From: Rhodospirillaceae bacterium | Lineage (GTDB): Bacteria; Pseudomonadota; Alphaproteobacteria; UBA828 | DNA: 64,000 bases | Direction: 5' to 3' | Assembly: GCA_002728135.1 (NCBI GenBank) | Contig: PBVE01000005.1 | Span: forward strand, 156,848 to 220,847 | Part shown: positions 49,480-60,500 of the stretch, piece by piece | Layout: each line of letters starts with the position of its first letter | How positions within the stretch are numbered: position 1 is the first letter of the stretch | The notes under the pieces: generated by a model | The model's input: the letters and a program-made list of their open reading frames with translations, nothing else | What the model was told of the DNA's origin: nothing | Databases searched by the model: none | Program-made: the position numbers and the translations under genes

Positions 49480-50310
49480 TCAATTAGTGATGGTTTGAAG
49501 ACCTATAGTATCGAAAAAGTAAATCCAGACTAATAGTGCAACACCAACAATTATTCGATATAGAGCAAATGGCCCATAATGAATAATTTTTACAAGCTTC
49601 ATTAATGCTGTGATAGAGAGTAAAGCAGTTATAAATGATATTAAAACTGCTAATCCTGCTTCATGTATGGAAAAGGTCTGTTCCGTTGTAGCCCATTTGA
49701 AGCCTGCGACAGAACCTGCACCTATTATTACAGGTATAGAAATTAGCATTGAAAACTTAGCAGCCTCGGTCCTTTCAATACCCATCATTCTTGCGGCGGT
49801 GATAGTTATACCAGACCTGCTAGTGCCAGGTATAACAGCAATAGCTTGAAACAATCCAATAATTAAAATTTTTGTTATAGAAGTTTTTTCAATTTTTTTA
49901 GCAGATAAATTATATTTATCTGCCAACCATAAAAGAACACCGAAAGATATAGTTGTAATTGCTATTATTTCTATGGTTCTAATAAAGCTGGGATCCTTCC
50001 AGGCCACAATAGCCCCTGCTATAAAGACAGGGGGTATTGTTACAGCAACCCTTGAAAGCATTGCTATACCATTTAAACCAGAAAAAATTTTGATACCCAT
50101 TATGCTACAAACAATATTCGTTAAATCTTTCCAAAAATAAATTATCACAGCTAGTAATGTGCCTATATGAACTGCTATATCAAAAACAATTCCTTGGTCG
50201 GGCCATTTTACAAACCATGGAATAATAGCTAGATGACCAGACGAGCTGATAGGTAGGAATTCAGTTATCCCTTGAATGACTGCAAGGACAAAAATATGAA
50301 CTAAGCTCAA
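49480..50310 (-). CDS. uppP: Undecaprenyl-diphosphate phosphatase (BacA/UppP)
   Basis: UppP removes one phosphate from undecaprenyl diphosphate, recycling the lipid carrier of peptidoglycan and O-antigen synthesis. The 276-residue protein has about eight membrane helices. Its two active-site loops are QGITEFLPISSSGHL (E17, Ser22-24) and VIPGTSRSGITI. The start is TTG and the ribosome binding site is weak. A wide gap of 286 bp separates it from divergent gltD. Confidence 0.96.
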   Translation of the reverse strand: MSLVHIFVLAVIQGITEFLPISSSGHLAIIPWFVKWPDQGIVFDIAVHIGTLLAVIIYFWKDLTNIVCSIMGIKIFSGLNGIAMLSRVAVTIPPVFIAGAIVAWKDPSFIRTIEIIAITTISFGVLLWLADKYNLSAKKIEKTSITKILIIGLFQAIAVIPGTSRSGITITAARMMGIERTEAAKFSMLISIPVIIGAGSVAGFKWATTEQTFSIHEAGLAVLISFITALLSITALMKLVKIIHYGPFALYRIIVGVALLVWIYFFDTIGLQTITN

Positions 50311-50596
50311 AGTATAACCGCCATTAATTTTTGTTATATGCTACCGCATCTTGGTTATACCAGAGGATTAAATGAATGTAATAGAAAGCTTAATGTTAAA
50401 ATGGTACCAAAAAATGACTAAATATTATTATTTGACAAAAAATTAAGCCCTATGTAAGTTAAAATTAACCGGGACTATAAATATAAGACAATAATATTGA
50501 CCTAAACTTGTAACGGGTTTACCCTAAACAAATGGTCACTTAACGCCTGTATTTCCCTGTCAAAAATTTTTTTTTACCTTTCGGGAGATATCACTT

Positions 50597-52033
50597 TTGT
50601 CTCAAAATATGCTTAAATTTCCGATAATAGACCAAAAATTACCCAATAAACGCGACGCTCTAAGTAGGACCAAAGACTGGGGTGAAATTTATCAAGATTT
50701 TAAAAAATCAGATTTAAAGGATCAATCATCCCGTTGTTCACAATGTGGAGTGCCATTCTGCCAATTGCACTGTCCTCTTCATAATAATATTCCAGACTGG
50801 CTTATGCTTTCGGCTTCTGATCGTCTGCAGGAAGCATACGAAGTTTCAAGTTCAACAAATAATTTCCCAGAAATTTGTGGGCGAATATGTCCTCAAGATA
50901 GACTATGTGAGGGAAATTGTGTAATTGAGAAAGACTTTGAATCTGTAACCATAGGTGCGATTGAGAGGCATATTACAGATACGGCTTTTAAAAATGGTTG
51001 GGTAAAACCTGTAAAACCACAAAAAGAGCTGTCAAAATCTATTGGTATAATTGGTGCTGGACCAGCAGGACTTGCAGCCGCAGAGAATCTTAGGAGATAT
51101 GGTTACAGAGTTTTTGTGTATGATCGTTATGATCGTATAGGAGGTTTGTTAATTTATGGAATTCCAAATTTTAAACTAGAAAAAGAGATTGTTAATCGGC
51201 GCGCCAATCTAATAAAAGACAGTGGTGTTATTTTTGAAATGAATTTTGAGATTGGACGTGATGCTTCGTTGGATGATTTACGACAACGTCATCATGCGGT
51301 CTTGATAGCCACCGGTACTTACAAAGCAAAAAACCTAGATATTCGAGGGATTCAGGCAAAAAATATAGTTCAAGCTTTGGATTACTTAACTGTAAGCAAT
51401 CGAGTTGGGCTAGGAGATAAAATTTCTCAATATAATTATCAAAAGTTTAATGCCAAAGACCACGATGTAGTCGTTGTTGGAGGGGGTGATACGGCTATGG
51501 ATTGTGTTAGAACTGCAGTCAGGCAAGGCGCTTTATCAGTAAGTTGTGTTTATAGGAGAGACAGGAAAAATATGCCCGGTTCCTTGAGTGAAGTTAAGCA
51601 TGCTGAGGAAGAAGGTGTAAATTTTCATTGGCTTTCAACACCTGAGGCATTTATTGGTACTACCAGAGTTGAGTCATTAGAAATTGCAAAAATACGTTTA
51701 GGTAATGCTGATAATACAGGTCGTCAAGTGCCTATAAGACTTGATAATTCAACTCAATCTCTGAATTCAAGTTATGTGATTAAAGCACTTGGTTTTGATC
51801 CAGAAGATCTTCCGACATTGTTTGATTGTCCTGAGCTTAAGGTAACTCAACATGGAACCCTAGCAGTCAATCAAATTACAATGATGTGCAGTATCGAAGG
51901 CGTATTCGCTGCAGGTGATATTGTTCGAGGAGCATCATTAGTGGTTTGGGCTATCAAAGATGGTCGTGACGCTGCTGAGTCAATACATAAATTTTTAAAA
52001 GGCAAGGACACGCTTATCCATGCAACAAATTAG
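50597..52033 (+). CDS. gltD: Glutamate synthase small subunit GltD
   Basis: GltD brings electrons from NADPH through FAD and iron-sulfur centres to GltB. The 478 residues contain two N-terminal cysteine clusters (CSQCGVPFCQLHC and CGRICPQDRLCEGNC), the FAD loop IGIIGAGPAGLAAAENL, and the NADPH loop VVVVGGGDTAMDCV. The ending GVFAAGDIVRGASLVVWAI is the second FAD contact. The start is TTG with GGGAG nine bases upstream. The gene overlaps gltB by 14 bases. The order gltD then gltB is the reverse of E. coli. Confidence 0.97.
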   Translation: MSQNMLKFPIIDQKLPNKRDALSRTKDWGEIYQDFKKSDLKDQSSRCSQCGVPFCQLHCPLHNNIPDWLMLSASDRLQEAYEVSSSTNNFPEICGRICPQDRLCEGNCVIEKDFESVTIGAIERHITDTAFKNGWVKPVKPQKELSKSIGIIGAGPAGLAAAENLRRYGYRVFVYDRYDRIGGLLIYGIPNFKLEKEIVNRRANLIKDSGVIFEMNFEIGRDASLDDLRQRHHAVLIATGTYKAKNLDIRGIQAKNIVQALDYLTVSNRVGLGDKISQYNYQKFNAKDHDVVVVGGGDTAMDCVRTAVRQGALSVSCVYRRDRKNMPGSLSEVKHAEEEGVNFHWLSTPEAFIGTTRVESLEIAKIRLGNADNTGRQVPIRLDNSTQSLNSSYVIKALGFDPEDLPTLFDCPELKVTQHGTLAVNQITMMCSIEGVFAAGDIVRGASLVVWAIKDGRDAAESIHKFLKGKDTLIHATN

Positions 52034-55000
52034 AGAAAATCTAGATATTACATCGGGTCAAGAAGTTAGAACAAAAATGACAACAGAAGGTCTATATAAT
52101 CCAAAAGATGAGCATGATGCATGTGGGGTAGGATTAATTGCATCAATTGATGGTAAATCTCGTCGGGAAGTTGTTCTTGCCGGAATAGAGGCATTAAAAG
52201 CTGTATGGCATAGAGGAGCTGTTGATGCAGATGGAAAAACAGGTGATGGAGCGGGAATACATATTGAAATTGCTCAGGATTTTTTTAAAACACATGTAGG
52301 TAGGTCTGGAAATAAACCCCAGGAATCTAGACTAGCTGTGGGTATGGTTTTTCTTCCAAAAACTGATTTGGGTGCACAAGAATTATGTCGTTCCATAGTT
52401 GAAACAGAAATATTAAATTTTGGTTATGGAATTTATGAATGGAGACAAGTACCAATAGACTCCTCAGTTATTGGAGAAAAAGCCAATGCTTCACGTCCAG
52501 AAATAGAGCAAATAATGATTTCTAATGATAGAGGTGTTGATGATGATAGATTTGAATGTGATCTTTATTTAATCCGTAGAAGAATTGAAAACCAAGTTTT
52601 GAGTAAACACATAACGGATTTCTATATATGCTCACTTTCATGCCGATCCATTGTTTATAAAGGAATGTTTTTAGCGGAGCAGCTAACAGCATTTTACCCT
52701 GACTTGTTGGATAAAAAATTCTCTTCTTCATTTGCTGTAATCCATCAGAGATATTCGACAAATACATTCCCTACTTGGCGGCTTGCTCAACCATTTAGAT
52801 TACTTGCTCACAATGGTGAAATAAACACTATTAAGGGAAATTCCAATTGGGTTGTTAGTCATGAAACAAGAGCCATAAGCAAAAAATTTGGAGATAAGAA
52901 TGATGAAATTTTTCCTTTAATTGAATCTAGTGCTTCAGACTCAATGGCGTTGGATGCAGTTTTGGATGCCCTTGTTCATGCAGGTAGGCCATTACCTGCA
53001 GCACAGTGCTTAATGATACCAGATTCATGGTCAAAAAAACCTAATGTACCTACACACTTAAAAAACTTTTATAGTTACTGTAATTGTGTAATGGAGCCAT
53101 GGGATGGTCCTGCAGCTATTGCTGCATCAGACGGGGTTTGGGCAATAGCAGCAATGGATAGAAATGGTCTCAGGCCGATGCGTTATACAGTAACCTCAGA
53201 CGGATTATTGGTTGTTGGATCTGAGACTGGAATGGTTCATATAGATGAAGATAAAGTTGATTCTAAAGGACGCCTTGGGCCTGGAGAAATGATAGGCATT
53301 AATCTTCAAGAAGGAAAAATCCATTATAATAATAATATAAAAGATTGGCTTGCAAAACGTAAACCGTATGCAGAGTGGATAAAAAATATTGTCGAGCTAA
53401 AAAAACTAATTCGTAGTGATAGTGAACCTGAATATTACTCGGCGGATGAATTATGTATGCGTCAAAGATCCGCTGGATGGACAATGGAAGACTTAGAGAC
53501 TGTTTTACATCCGATGGCAGAAACTGGTAAGGAGCCAATTGGCTCTATGGGTGATGATACTCCATTAGCCGTATTATCAAAAAAATATCGAGGGTTACAT
53601 CATTTTTTCAGGCAAAATTTTTCACAAGTAACTAATCCCCCAATTGACTCTCTTCGTGAGTACAGCGTGATGAGTTTGAAGACAAGATTAGGAAATTTAG
53701 GAAATATATTTGATGAAAGTGATGATCAAACAAAATTATTGCAACTAGATTCTCCCGTATTAACAAACGCTGAATTTGCCGCAATGACTGAATATATGGG
53801 AAAAAATGCAAAATGGATAGATTGTACATTTGAAGCTCAATCAGGCCATGGAGAACTTACTCAAGCTATAGATTATATATGTCAAGAAGCAGAAGATGCT
53901 GTAAGAGGTGGAGCTGAGCACGTTATTCTAAGTGATGAAAATATTTCAGATGGAAAAGCTGCTATTCCTATGATTCTTGCTGTAGGTGTTGTCCACAGTC
54001 ATTTAGTAAATAAAAAACTTAGAACTTTTACTTCATTGAATGTTCGTGCTGCTGAATGTATGGATACACATTATTTTGCTGTACTTATTGGTGTAGGGGC
54101 AACAACAGTAAATGCATATTTGGCTCAGGAGACAATTGCCGATAGATATAATCGTGGTTTGTTTGGAAACTTTCAATATGAAGAACTTTGCCGAAAGTAT
54201 AGAGATGCAGTAAATGCAGGGTTGCTCAAAGTATTATCTAAAATGGGGATATCTGTTCTTAGTTCTTATCGAGGAGCCTATAATTTCGAGTCTGTAGGAT
54301 TATCTAGGGCACTAGTTAGTAAATTTTTTCCGGGTATGCCATCAAGGATTTCGGGAATAGGATTATCAGGAATTAAAAAACGAATTCTATTACAGCATCA
54401 ATATGCATTTGAAGCTGATAGTAATATTTTACCAATTGGAGGCTTATATAAATCTCGTATTGGAGGTGAATCCCATGCTTTTGATGGGAATGTGATTCAT
54501 ACTCTACAGGCTGCTGTAGAGACTGACTCATATGCAAATTATAAACGTTATACAGAATCGGTATATTCTCAGCCATTAACCCATTTAAGAGACCTATTAG
54601 AATTTAATTCTAATTGCGATTCCATACCTATTGATCAGGTGGAATCTATTACAGAAATAAGAAAAAGGTTTATGTCTGGTAGTATGTCTCATGGTGCCTT
54701 ATCTCGTGAAGCACATGAAACTCTTGCAATTGCAATGAATCGCATAGGTGCAGCCTCTTGCTCTGGGGAGGGAGGAGAAGATCCTGCTAGATATCAACCA
54801 CGGGAAAATGGAGATAATCCAAATTCTGCTGTTAAGCAAATTGCGTCCGGAAGATTTGGTGTTACGGCAGAATATCTTAATAATTGTAGAGAAATTGAGA
54901 TAAAAATGGCTCAGGGTGCCAAGCCAGGAGAAGGTGGGCAGCTACCAGGTTTTAAGGTTACTGAAGAGATTGCCTCACTTAGGCATTCCACCGCGGGTGT

Positions 55001-56558
55001 GACACTTATATCTCAACCTCCGCATCACGACATTTATTCAATAGAAGATTTGGCTCAGTTAATTTACGATCTTAAACAGATTAATCCAGTATCTAGAGTT
55101 TCTGTGAAATTAGTGGCTGAAGCAGGAATAGGTACAATTGCCGCTGGCGTTGCTAAAGCAAAATCAGATATTATTCTAGTCTCAGGGAATGACGGAGGCA
55201 CGGGTGCTAGCCCTCAGACAAGTCTCAAGTTTGCAGGAGTTCCTTGGGAGCTTGGGTTAGCTGAGATCAATCAAGTTCTTACTCTTAATAGGCTTCGACA
55301 TAACATTACTTTAAGAGTAGATGGTGGATTAAAAACAGGCCGAGACATTGTAATTGCAGCTATGCTTGGGGCAGAGGAGTTTGGAATTGCATCTGCTTCA
55401 CTAGTAGCTATGGGGTGTATTATGGTTAGGCAATGTCATTCAAATACTTGCCCAGTCGGTATTTGTACTCAAGATAGTGCACTCAGAGATAAATTTGATG
55501 GAACACCTGAAAAAGTAGTAAACCTGTTTACATTTATTGCTGAGGAAGTAAGGGAGATACTAGCATTACTTGGTTATAGACATTTAGAGGATGTTATTGG
55601 GCGACCCGATTTGCTAAAACAAATAAGTAGGGGTAGTGCGGATCTTGATGATTTAGATTTAAACCCTTTGTTGACTTTAGCTGATTCAGATGGAAAGCCC
55701 CGTTTTTCTCCTCGAAGTGGGCGTAATGAGGTACCAGGTACTTTAGATGAACAAATGATTAAGGATGCTAGTTCAGCATTAGACGCAAGAGAAAAAACGC
55801 AACTTGCATATACTATCCGAAATACTCATCGCTCAGTAGGAACAAAGCTATCATCTGAATTGACTCGACGTTTTGGTATGCGAGGTCTTCCGCCAGAGCA
55901 CTTTACGATTCGTCTCAGGGGGACTGCAGGCCAATCATTAGGTGCGTTTGCAGTCCATGGGTTAAAAATAGTCCTTACGGGCGATGCTAACGATTATGTT
56001 GGAAAAGGCCTATCTGGTGGAACAATTGTCGTCAAGTTAGCAACATCAAGTAATCTTATCTCAAACGAAAATACGATAATTGGTAACACTGTTCTCTATG
56101 GAGCGACAGAAGGAAAACTTTTTGTGGCAGGGCAAGCAGGAGAAAGATTCTGTGTAAGAAATTCAGGTGCTTTTGCTGTAGCAGAAGGTTGTGGTTCTAA
56201 TGGATGTGAATATATGACAGGAGGTGTAGCTGTTATTCTTGGAGAAGTGGGTGATAATTTTGGTGCTGGCATGACAGGCGGAATGGCTTTCGTATATGAT
56301 TATTATGATCATTTTCAGACAAGAGTTAATCCTGACTCCGTAACTTGGCAGAGCATAGAAAGTAACTATTGGAAAAAAATTTGTAGAAATTTAGTTGAGG
56401 AACATTATAGAGAGTCTAACTCAAAATATAGTGAACAGCTTTTAACAAACTGGGATCTTGAATCTAAAAAAATATGGCAGGGATGCCCTAAGGAAATGCT
56501 TGATAAGCTAATTCATCCTTTGTCTGATAATATTGTAACAAAGGTGAAAAGTGCATAG
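52020..56558 (+). CDS. gltB: Glutamate synthase large subunit GltB
   Basis: GltB makes two glutamates from glutamine and 2-oxoglutarate, the main route of ammonia assimilation at low nitrogen. The 1512 residues include a 34-residue propeptide before the catalytic N-terminal Cys35 (EHDACGVGLIAS). The glutaminase domain follows, then the FMN barrel with GEGGQLPGFKV and SGNDGGTGASPQTSLKFAG, the 3Fe-4S cysteines in MVRQCHSNTCPVGICTQD, and the beta-helix domain. A start at 52077 would leave a 15-residue propeptide; the longer one resembles Azospirillum GltB. Confidence 0.97.
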   Translation: MQQIRENLDITSGQEVRTKMTTEGLYNPKDEHDACGVGLIASIDGKSRREVVLAGIEALKAVWHRGAVDADGKTGDGAGIHIEIAQDFFKTHVGRSGNKPQESRLAVGMVFLPKTDLGAQELCRSIVETEILNFGYGIYEWRQVPIDSSVIGEKANASRPEIEQIMISNDRGVDDDRFECDLYLIRRRIENQVLSKHITDFYICSLSCRSIVYKGMFLAEQLTAFYPDLLDKKFSSSFAVIHQRYSTNTFPTWRLAQPFRLLAHNGEINTIKGNSNWVVSHETRAISKKFGDKNDEIFPLIESSASDSMALDAVLDALVHAGRPLPAAQCLMIPDSWSKKPNVPTHLKNFYSYCNCVMEPWDGPAAIAASDGVWAIAAMDRNGLRPMRYTVTSDGLLVVGSETGMVHIDEDKVDSKGRLGPGEMIGINLQEGKIHYNNNIKDWLAKRKPYAEWIKNIVELKKLIRSDSEPEYYSADELCMRQRSAGWTMEDLETVLHPMAETGKEPIGSMGDDTPLAVLSKKYRGLHHFFRQNFSQVTNPPIDSLREYSVMSLKTRLGNLGNIFDESDDQTKLLQLDSPVLTNAEFAAMTEYMGKNAKWIDCTFEAQSGHGELTQAIDYICQEAEDAVRGGAEHVILSDENISDGKAAIPMILAVGVVHSHLVNKKLRTFTSLNVRAAECMDTHYFAVLIGVGATTVNAYLAQETIADRYNRGLFGNFQYEELCRKYRDAVNAGLLKVLSKMGISVLSSYRGAYNFESVGLSRALVSKFFPGMPSRISGIGLSGIKKRILLQHQYAFEADSNILPIGGLYKSRIGGESHAFDGNVIHTLQAAVETDSYANYKRYTESVYSQPLTHLRDLLEFNSNCDSIPIDQVESITEIRKRFMSGSMSHGALSREAHETLAIAMNRIGAASCSGEGGEDPARYQPRENGDNPNSAVKQIASGRFGVTAEYLNNCREIEIKMAQGAKPGEGGQLPGFKVTEEIASLRHSTAGVTLISQPPHHDIYSIEDLAQLIYDLKQINPVSRVSVKLVAEAGIGTIAAGVAKAKSDIILVSGNDGGTGASPQTSLKFAGVPWELGLAEINQVLTLNRLRHNITLRVDGGLKTGRDIVIAAMLGAEEFGIASASLVAMGCIMVRQCHSNTCPVGICTQDSALRDKFDGTPEKVVNLFTFIAEEVREILALLGYRHLEDVIGRPDLLKQISRGSADLDDLDLNPLLTLADSDGKPRFSPRSGRNEVPGTLDEQMIKDASSALDAREKTQLAYTIRNTHRSVGTKLSSELTRRFGMRGLPPEHFTIRLRGTAGQSLGAFAVHGLKIVLTGDANDYVGKGLSGGTIVVKLATSSNLISNENTIIGNTVLYGATEGKLFVAGQAGERFCVRNSGAFAVAEGCGSNGCEYMTGGVAVILGEVGDNFGAGMTGGMAFVYDYYDHFQTRVNPDSVTWQSIESNYWKKICRNLVEEHYRESNSKYSEQLLTNWDLESKKIWQGCPKEMLDKLIHPLSDNIVTKVKSA

Positions 56559-56563
56559 ATTTT

Positions 56564-59329
56564 TTACATTATTTCACTTGGGAAAAAATTAGTCAGATTT
56601 ATACCCTTAACTGCTAATTTATATTCATCTATGCTAGGAGTTCTTCCAAGAACTGAAGAAAGAACGACAACTGGTGTTGAGGCCAAGAGAGATTCGCCCT
56701 TTTTTTCTACGGAGTCTTCAACTACCCGTCCAGCAAAAAGCCGTGTAGAAGTTGCCATCACAGTGTCTCCCTTTTCAGCTTTTTCTTGATTCCCCATGCA
56801 AAGATTACATCCTGGTCTTTCAAGATAAAGAGTATTTTCGTATTTTATACGAGGAGTATTTTTTGGTGCTGAATCATCAAACTCAAACCCCGCATATTTT
56901 TGTAGAATATTCCAGTCTCCTTCTTCTTTTAATTCGTCAACAATATTGTATGTTGGAGGTGCAATAACTAAGGGTGCTTTAAAAATAACCTCACCTTTTA
57001 ATTTTTCCAAATTTCTAAACATTTGGGCCACAATATTTAAATCTCCTTTGTGAACCATACATGAACCAACGAATCCGAGGTCGACTTTTTTCTCAGCTTT
57101 ATAGAATGAAATTGGCCTGATTGTATCATGTGTATAACGTTTTGATACGTCGATGTTTTCAACATCAGGGTCAGCAATCATAGGTTCATTGATCTTATCA
57201 AGGTCTACAACAACATGTGCAAAATATTTGGCATTAGCGTCTGGTAAGAGTGCACGCTTTTTCCTAGATTTTAGTTCTTCAATTCTCTTTTCTGCTTTTT
57301 GAATTAGTGTTTTTAGCATCTGGGCATTATTATCCATACCCTTATCAATCATGGATTGGATGCGGGATTTAGAGACTTCAAGTGATTGGGTAAGAGTTTC
57401 ATCATTTGAAATACAAATGGACGCCTTAGCCTTCATTTCTGCAGTCCAGTCAGTAAATGTAAAAGCTTGATCTGCAAGGAGAGTTCCGATGTGAACTTCA
57501 ATTACTCTCCCTTGAAAAATATTTTCACCAAATTGGTCTAGCATTTGCGCTTGAGTCGAATGAACTACATCCCGGAAATCCATGTAATCTCTCATTTGAC
57601 CTTTGAAAATAACCTTGACAGTCTCTGGTATTGGCATCGTTACTTCACCAGTTGCCAATGCAAGAGCAACCGTTCCAGAATCAGCACCAAAAGCAACACC
57701 CTTAGACATCCTTGTATGTGAATCTCCACCTATAATTATTGACCAGTCGTCTATTGTTATGTCATTTAAAACTTTGTGGATGACATCTGTCATGGAGTGG
57801 TAGTTTTCGTGCGGGTCTCTAGCTGTAATCAGACCAAACTTATTCATGAATTTCATAAGCTTAGGAGTGTTTGCTTGAGCTTTTAGGTCCCATACTGACG
57901 CAGTATGACAACCTGATTGATATGCTCCGTCTAAACCTGATGAAATTTCAGTTGCTGCCATGGATTCCAATTCTTGAACTGTCATTGGGCCTGTTGTGTC
58001 CTGTGATCCAACAATATTTACTTTTACTTTAACATCTGAACCAGCATGTAAGATGTTAGTTTTATCTTTTCTTACATCGTTATTATTGAAAATTTTTTCA
58101 ACTGCCGTAAGCCCTTGTCCTTTGTGTGTGATCTCTCGAGAAGGTGCAAACACAGGGTGTAAATTTATACCAAGAGTTAAAGAGGCAAATATTTGAAGTT
58201 TTTTTCCAAATTCAATTGCATATGATCCACCAGCTTTAATAAATTCGATCTTTTGTGGCGTAAAGGAAGAAGAAATATCAATGAACTCTTCACTAGAATC
58301 TTCATTAAGTAATTTCTTATTTTTAGTATTAATTGTTAGAACCGTTCCTGTAGCAACCGAATATTTCTCTTCTAAGACTGCATTACCGTCGTTATTTAAG
58401 ATTGGATTTCCTTCAGGATCCAAAACTTTAACCCAATTTTTTAGGTCAATTCCAATGCCTCCAGTAACACCTACTGTAGTCATGAATATTGGTGAAATAC
58501 CATTTGTTCCAGCAACAATTGGAGCATAATTTACAAACGGAACATAGGGACTTGACTGTTTGCCAGTCCATAAAGCAACATTATTTACTCCTGACATCCT
58601 TGAGGATCCAACTCCCATTGTACCCTTTTCAGCTATTAACATTATCTGTTTGTCGGGGTGTTTGTCTTGTAGTTCTAAAATTTCATTCTGAGCAGTTTCC
58701 GAAATGAAGCATTTCCCATGTAGCTCACGATCTGCTCTAGAGTGGGCTTGATTTCCAGGTTATAAAAGGTCTGTTGAAATATCACCCTCAGCCGCAACAA
58801 ATGTAACAACCTTAATTTCTTCCTGTATTTCTGAGAGCTTAGTAAAAAATTCTGCTTGGGCATAACTTTCAAGAATTTCCTTAGCAATAATATTTCCATT
58901 TCGATAAGCCTCTTCAAGCCTAGCTGTATCAGATTCATATAGAAATACTTGTTTTTTGAGAACATCTGCGGCTTGCTGAGCAATTGATAATTTCATATCT
59001 AAAGCTAGATCAAGAAGCACTTTGATTGAAGGCCCACCCTTCATATGCGATAGCAACTCAAACGCAAAAGATACTGGTATTTCCTGAATAACCGTTTCAC
59101 CAAGAATAATTTCTTTCAAAAAATTTGCTTTTTCACCTGCAGCAGAGGTTGTTCCAGGAAGAGTATTATATATTAAAAATTTTAGTGAATCTTTCCGATG
59201 TTTGTTTTTAATATCTTTGATTTGCAATATTATTTCTTTTAGAAGATTGCCATCCTCTATGGGTTTAGGTTGCAAATTCTTGGATTTGCGTTCCTCGATT
59301 TCATTCAGGTAATTTGTATATGAACTCAT
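56564..59329 (-). pseudogene. acnB: Aconitate hydratase B interrupted by one in-frame TAA
   Basis: AcnB interconverts citrate and isocitrate and can act on 2-methylisocitrate. The frame runs from ATG 59329 to 56564 and would give about 920 residues. At 58762-58760 a TAA stands exactly between GDISTDLL and PGNQAHSRADRELHGKC. E. coli AcnB has a serine there, so TCA changed to TAA would explain it. Downstream codons stay in the same frame and keep all hallmarks, including VGSSRMSGVNNVALWTG, GSQDTTGPMTVQELESMAA, GGDSHTRMSKGVAFG and the iron-sulfur region ERPGCNLCMGNQEKAEKGD. ATG 58642 could restart a C-terminal fragment without the HEAT-like domain. From memory the closest relatives are in Bacteroidetes, which suggests transfer. 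Confidence 0.9.
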
Positions 59330-59786
59330 AGCTGCAGAGATCCTTTTATTTTTAGTCGCCTAGACACTTATCTATATAACAAGTCTGCTTAATATTAATT
59401 TTAAGAATTCGTCAGTATAAATTTATCACTTTTGGCTTTTGTAATATAAGTATAAGTTACGTTTATAGGTTATCTCGAAAAAGGAAAATGAAGATTTTTC
59501 TCTATATATTTTCACTTTTTTTATTAACCTTAGATCGAAATGAAGGATGTTATCACTAGGAGTAAGGCCAGAAAGGTTTAGTTTTTTATAAAAAACATAG
59601 TATCTGAAGGCAAGTAGATGTTGTCTGTATAATAATGTAAACGCTCTTCTTTTATTTTTGCATCTATATAGCTCAAATCATACAATTGTTCTAAGACTTT
59701 TGTTCTTAAAACAAAAAAACTGTTAAAATCCTGATACTTTTAGCTAATAGAGCCTCAGCTAATTAATGGAATTATATGGGGGTTAC
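59330..59786. other. Gene-free divergent region between acnB and ccmA
   Basis: These 457 bases hold no coding frame I can support. They are AT-rich and should contain promoters for leftward acnB and rightward ccmA. The only structure I notice is the short palindrome TTTTTTATAAAAAA near 59583-59597, which is too weak to name. No remnant of a known gene was found in the frames I read. Confidence 0.6.
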
Positions 59787-60500
59787 ATGAACATTGATAA
59801 TAAACAGAAAGGAGAGCTAAAGGCTAACAACTTAACCTGCGTTCGAGGAGAGAAAACCATCTTTAGTAAAGTAAATTTCACCTTGAGCCGAGGAGAGGCT
59901 TTGTTGGTGACTGGTCCTAACGGTATTGGTAAATCCAGTCTTCTAAGAGTTTTATCGGGATTTTTGAAGCCATCAAAAGGAGAATTATCTTGGAGAGATG
60001 GATCTGTATATCAGAACATAGAGGAATATAGAACTTTGGTGCATTTTGTTGGCCACTCTGATTGTATCAAATCATCTTTGACAGTTTTTGAACATTTATT
60101 ATTTTGGTCTAGACTAAGAGGTAACTCATCTTCAGCCTATGAGGCACTGGAAAGAACTGGCTTACTTAACCTTGCCCAAACACCTGGAAGGTTTTTGTCA
60201 GCAGGCCAAAAGAAAAGAGTGTCAATAGCACGTTTAATATCTACATATTCTCCTTTGTGGTTTTTAGACGAGCCTACAGTAACCCTTGATGCAGATTCTG
60301 AGAAAAAACTTGAAGAATTAATAATAGATCATCGTTCAGGTGGGGGAATTGTTGTTGTTGCTACACATAGTAAATTTAGACTTGATCAGGCACTTAACCT
60401 TGATATGGGATTAAAGGCCATAGAAGAAGATGAATCAGAAAAGCAAAAACTTAAAACATATGAAAATAAGAACAAACAGGACACCTGGGAAGAATGGTAA
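59787..60500 (+). CDS. ccmA: Cytochrome c biogenesis ATPase CcmA
   Basis: CcmA is the ATPase of the CcmABCD complex that releases haem-loaded CcmE during cytochrome c maturation. Walker A is TGPNGIGKSSLLRVLSG, the signature FLSAGQKKRVSIARL has the family's SAGQ form, and Walker B is LWFLDEPTVTLD. ATG 59787 was chosen because GGGGG lies just before it; an in-frame ATG at 59766 adds seven residues. The C-terminal tail is Lys/Glu-rich. The stop overlaps ccmB by one base (TAATG). Confidence 0.96.
   Translation: MNIDNKQKGELKANNLTCVRGEKTIFSKVNFTLSRGEALLVTGPNGIGKSSLLRVLSGFLKPSKGELSWRDGSVYQNIEEYRTLVHFVGHSDCIKSSLTVFEHLLFWSRLRGNSSSAYEALERTGLLNLAQTPGRFLSAGQKKRVSIARLISTYSPLWFLDEPTVTLDADSEKKLEELIIDHRSGGGIVVVATHSKFRLDQALNLDMGLKAIEEDESEKQKLKTYENKNKQDTWEEW

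Noticed and set aside
58489..58707. Small plus-strand frames across the acnB break
   Set aside because: They are antisense to conserved aconitase sequence and do not explain the stop codon.
59583..59597. TTTTTTATAAAAAA palindrome as a terminator
   Set aside because: It has no GC core and is expected by chance in such AT-rich DNA.
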